From Polyangiaceae bacterium (lineage in GTDB: Bacteria > Myxococcota_A > Polyangia > Polyangiales > Polyangiaceae), in assembly GCA_022447485.1 (NCBI GenBank), contig JAKVCH010000141.1:1-7490 (forward strand): DNA of 7,490 nt, written 5' to 3'. This document shows positions 5,259 to 7,490 of this stretch, piece after piece (positions within the stretch are counted from its first letter, which is position 1; every line of letters begins with the position of its first letter). The notes under the pieces were generated by a model. That model had not been told where the DNA came from, ran no database searches, and worked only from the letters and a program-made list of their open reading frames with translations. The translations under genes and the position numbers were made by a program.

Positions 5259-6143
5259 ATGAGGAACCGGCTACTTCTTCTACTGACTCAACTCACAAGC
5301 CACCAGCGCCTCAAACGCCTCCTCCCCATCAGCCTCTTCTTGTGCGCCATCATCCTTGGAGCTCAAGCCGCATCCCTGATGCATCACGCCAGTCTCGATA
5401 TACAAGGCGCGAGCACTTATGTCGTCACGAAAACAAAGGTCCATCAACGCTGGCATCGAACAGAAGTCGAAGTGTTGATTGACGACTCTGTCCAAGGCCT
5501 GGGACTGCCAATCAGCGACGTCACCGCCCAAGCCTACGCTACCTGGAATAATAGCGGTGCCGAATTGCCGACAATTTACCTGGGACAAACCTCCGGCAAC
5601 CAGCCAAGCCTCCAGGCCGATGGCAAAAACGTCCTGATGTTCGCCCCAATTACTTTTCAAGGGCACGAGTCTGACGTCGCCATTACGGTCAGCTTTTCCA
5701 ATCCTCACACGGGAGAGATGACGGAAGCGGATATTATCATCAATAGCCTCCACTCTTTTGCAACTCTTGACTCAGCTATTGATCCTAACAAAGAGCAAAG
5801 CTCTTGCTCTGGAACGATCGACCCAAGCTCCTGTGACGGTCACTATGATCTAGAAAACGTAATCACCCACGAAATCGGTCACTTTCACGGCTTAGGTGAA
5901 GACTACGACGATAATCAGGCTTCCATGTTTAGCTGTACGAGCGCCTGCGAAAGCCACAAACGCTCGCTGAACGATTCTGATATTTCTGCGATCAACCAGC
6001 TCTATTCTGGCATGCAGCTCGAAGCACACAATACAGGAGAATGCGCCTGGATTCCCGAGCGGGGCCCCCAAACCCCCGGGAAAGCAGCCTGTATCTTCTT
6101 GGTACTCGCTGCCCTCTTAAGACGAGCAAGGCGTCGGTCCTGA
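5259..6143 (+). CDS. secreted matrixin-like metzincin protease with MYXO-CTERM-like tail
   Basis: A 294-residue secreted zinc metalloprotease candidate. The N terminus has a basic region, then LLPISLFLCAIILGAQA (about residues 21-37) as signal peptide. The catalytic domain spans about 50-255. It includes AYATWNNSGAELPTIYLG (about 92-109), EADIIINS (about 156-163, the strand preceding the active site in matrixins) and the zinc motif HEIGHFHGLGED (204-215) with His204, catalytic Glu205 and His208. The third ligand position of HExxHxxGxxH is Glu214 instead of His, followed by Asp215. ASMF (221-224) fits the Met-turn. C183/C192 and C226/C230 may form disulphides. The C terminus has C261, a short hydrophobic stretch (about 275-287) and RRARRR, resembling the MYXO-CTERM surface-sorting signal. 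The frame is open from a GTG at 5130, but ATG 5259 places the signal peptide at the N terminus. Neither start has a good ribosome site. It converges on glgB across 65 bp. The substrate is unknown. Confidence 0.82.
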   Translation: MRNRLLLLLTQLTSHQRLKRLLPISLFLCAIILGAQAASLMHHASLDIQGASTYVVTKTKVHQRWHRTEVEVLIDDSVQGLGLPISDVTAQAYATWNNSGAELPTIYLGQTSGNQPSLQADGKNVLMFAPITFQGHESDVAITVSFSNPHTGEMTEADIIINSLHSFATLDSAIDPNKEQSSCSGTIDPSSCDGHYDLENVITHEIGHFHGLGEDYDDNQASMFSCTSACESHKRSLNDSDISAINQLYSGMQLEAHNTGECAWIPERGPQTPGKAACIFLVLAALLRRARRRS

Positions 6144-6169
6144 ACCCAGAATCGAGATCTGCAGAGAAC

Positions 6170-6199
6170 CCACCCAGCAAGGGGGCCACCCAGCAAGGG
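6170..6199. repeat. 14-bp direct repeat between convergent genes
   Basis: CCACCCAGCAAGGG occurs at 6170-6183 and again at 6186-6199, separated by GG, a 16-base period. It fills most of the 65-bp gap between the protease and glgB stop codons and ends 9 bases before the glgB stop. There is no clear intrinsic terminator hairpin in this gap. A simple tandem duplication is the plainest explanation. Confidence 0.75.
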
Positions 6200-6208
6200 C
6201 TCTCCCCA

Positions 6209-7490
6209 TCAATTCTGACGATCGAGCTTGAGAACTAAAAGCCCTAAAGGGGGCAACTCCAGCTCGATAGAATGATCGCGGTGATGCAAAGGCCAACCAT
6301 CGGAATGGTAGGAATCGATCTCACCGAAGCCGCTACCGCCATAGCGCGCAGCATCCGTATTCAACAGCACTCGATACTCACCCCGCGCCGGTACCCCGAG
6401 ACGATAATTATGTCTGGGCACGGGTGTGAGATTCATAATCACAACCGCGTGTTCGTCAGTTCCAGGAATGCGTCGTTCGTAACTCAATACTGAGTTTTCG
6501 CGATCATTACAGTCAACCCAATCAAAACTACGAGAATCGGGGTCGGCTTTCCAAAAAACATCATGCGCCTGATAGAGCGCGCCTAATTCGCGAACAAAGT
6601 TCAACATTGCTTGACGCTCGGGATGCTCGGCCAAATGCCAATCCAGGGACGAGTCTTGATCCCACTCCTGGTGTTGACCCAATTCAGAGCCCATGAACGT
6701 CAACTGCTTGCCGGGACGCGTGTACATATAAGCAAGAAGCACGCGCAAATTCGCTGCCTTTTGCCAAAAGTCACCCGGCATCTTTTCAATCAAAGCCCCT
6801 TTGCCATGCACGACCTCATCATGACTAATCGAGTTGATGAAACGCTCCGTGTACTCGTAGACCATCGCAAAGGTCAGCTGATCTTGATGATACTTCCGGT
6901 GAACGGGCTCCTTCTCAAAATAACCGAGGGTATCGTGCATCCAGCCCATATTCCATTTGAAGGTAAACCCTAATCCGCCCTCAGAAGTCGGTGCACTCAC
7001 TCCTCCCCAAGCAGTCGATTCTTCCGCAACGGTGAACGCACCGGGACATTCCTGATGAACCGCATCATTCATCTGACGCAGAAAGTCGATCGCCTCGAGA
7101 TTCTCTCGTCCGCCATAAATATTTGGCACCCATTCATCAGCCTCCCGGCTGTAGTCAAGGTAGAGCATCGACGCGACCGCATCGACGCGCAAAGCGTCAA
7201 TATGGAACTCTCGCAGCCAATAAACCGCATTCGAGACCAAAAAGCTCCGTACTTCGGCGCGCCCAAAGTTAAAAATCATGGTGCCCCAATCGGGGTGCTC
7301 GCCTTTGCGGGTATCTTCATGCTCATAAAGCGCAGACCCGTCAAAACGTCGCAAGGAGAAGTCGTCTTTTGGAAAATGAGCAGGCACCCAATCCATGATG
7401 ACCCCGATACCCTGCTGGTGAAGATAATTGACCAGGTACTTCAAGTCATCTGGTCCACCATAGCGGGCGGTGGGTGCATAATAACCAGTC
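6209..7490 (-). CDS. glgB: 1,4-alpha-glucan branching enzyme, C-terminal part (5' end outside window)
   Basis: This enzyme (EC 2.4.1.18) cuts alpha-1,4-glucan chains and rejoins them as alpha-1,6 branches during glycogen synthesis in the cytoplasm. About 427 codons are visible, versus roughly 730 for a full-length enzyme. The missing N-terminal domains and first part of the barrel lie beyond 7490. The fragment opens inside the GH13 barrel with TGYYAPTARYGGPDD and GVIMDWVPAHFPKDDF. The nucleophile region is IDALRVDAVASMLYLDYS (Asp codon at 7181-7183), the acid/base is the Glu of TVAEEST, and the third carboxylate is in NSISHDEVVHGKG. GSELGQHQEWDQDSSLDWHL and the C-terminal beta-domain segment MNLTPVPRHNYRLG are also characteristic. 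All catalytic residues in the visible part are intact, with no frameshift. A TTG at 7442-7444 is not the real start, because the frame and the homology continue upstream of it. Other glycogen genes would be expected to the right. Confidence 0.97.
   Translation of the reverse strand, partial: TGYYAPTARYGGPDDLKYLVNYLHQQGIGVIMDWVPAHFPKDDFSLRRFDGSALYEHEDTRKGEHPDWGTMIFNFGRAEVRSFLVSNAVYWLREFHIDALRVDAVASMLYLDYSREADEWVPNIYGGRENLEAIDFLRQMNDAVHQECPGAFTVAEESTAWGGVSAPTSEGGLGFTFKWNMGWMHDTLGYFEKEPVHRKYHQDQLTFAMVYEYTERFINSISHDEVVHGKGALIEKMPGDFWQKAANLRVLLAYMYTRPGKQLTFMGSELGQHQEWDQDSSLDWHLAEHPERQAMLNFVRELGALYQAHDVFWKADPDSRSFDWVDCNDRENSVLSYERRIPGTDEHAVVIMNLTPVPRHNYRLGVPARGEYRVLLNTDAARYGGSGFGEIDSYHSDGWPLHHRDHSIELELPPLGLLVLKLDRQN

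Noticed and set aside
5280..5753. 157-codon open frame on the minus strand inside the protease gene
   Set aside because: It is antisense to the metzincin reading frame, which carries the recognisable motifs. Its product has no coherent features.
6611..6973. 120-codon open frame on the plus strand
   Set aside because: It is antisense to glgB across the catalytic barrel, and the glgB frame is unmistakable.
7442..7444. TTG as a start codon of a 411-residue protein
   Set aside because: The frame continues upstream to the window edge with TGYYAPTARYGGPDD, which is conserved branching-enzyme sequence. The gene is simply cut by the window.
1..7490. CRISPR array, tRNA/rRNA gene, insertion sequence or defence island
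   Set aside because: I saw no regularly spaced repeats, no cloverleaf-like or rRNA sequence, no transposase and no recognisable defence gene. The TerB-like gene alone is not evidence of a ter stress island.

Overview
The window fits a Myxococcota-like (former deltaproteobacterial) chromosome of intermediate GC. The evidence is two cysteine-rich lipoproteins of the kind common in that group, a metzincin-type protease with a C-terminal Cys / short hydrophobic stretch / Arg-rich tail resembling the MYXO-CTERM sorting signal, and a candidate sigma-54 promoter. Assignment to a phylum rests on these protein styles only, not on any marker gene.

Layout from left to right: a small TerB-like protein (+, 80-607) converges within 3 bp on a Cys-rich, Pro/Ala-tailed lipoprotein (-, 611-1294). 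A 287-bp divergent control region (1295-1581) follows. It carries a perfect GTGCCAG-N8-CTGGCAC dyad and a GG-N10-GC sigma-54-like element, and it serves a second Cys-rich lipoprotein (+, 1582-2463). A strong bidirectional hairpin terminator (2484-2511) separates this from a two-gene leftward unit: a ROK-like actin-fold sugar kinase homologue (-, 3458-4864) followed by a PIG-L/LmbE-type zinc deacetylase (-, 2543-3391). Next is a structured 394-bp divergent gap (4865-5258) with a 13-bp-stem hairpin and an AT-rich near-palindrome. It is followed by a secreted metzincin (+, 5259-6143) and, converging on it, the C-terminal part of the glycogen branching enzyme gene glgB (-, 6209 to beyond 7490).

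Functional reading: the ROK-like protein and the PIG-L deacetylase probably act together on an amino-sugar or glycoconjugate (deacetylation plus phosphorylation or sensing). glgB belongs to glycogen/alpha-glucan synthesis, and its partners would lie to the right of the window. The remaining genes are cell-envelope proteins: two lipoproteins and one secreted, probably surface-anchored protease. The TerB-like protein is probably cytoplasmic.

There is no complete mobile element, CRISPR array, tRNA or rRNA. Nothing here is convincingly a new defence or biosynthetic system. The most unusual items are the ROK-like protein with its extra N-terminal half and degraded zinc site, the protease with Glu in place of the third zinc-binding His, and the sigma-54/dyad arrangement between the two lipoprotein genes.
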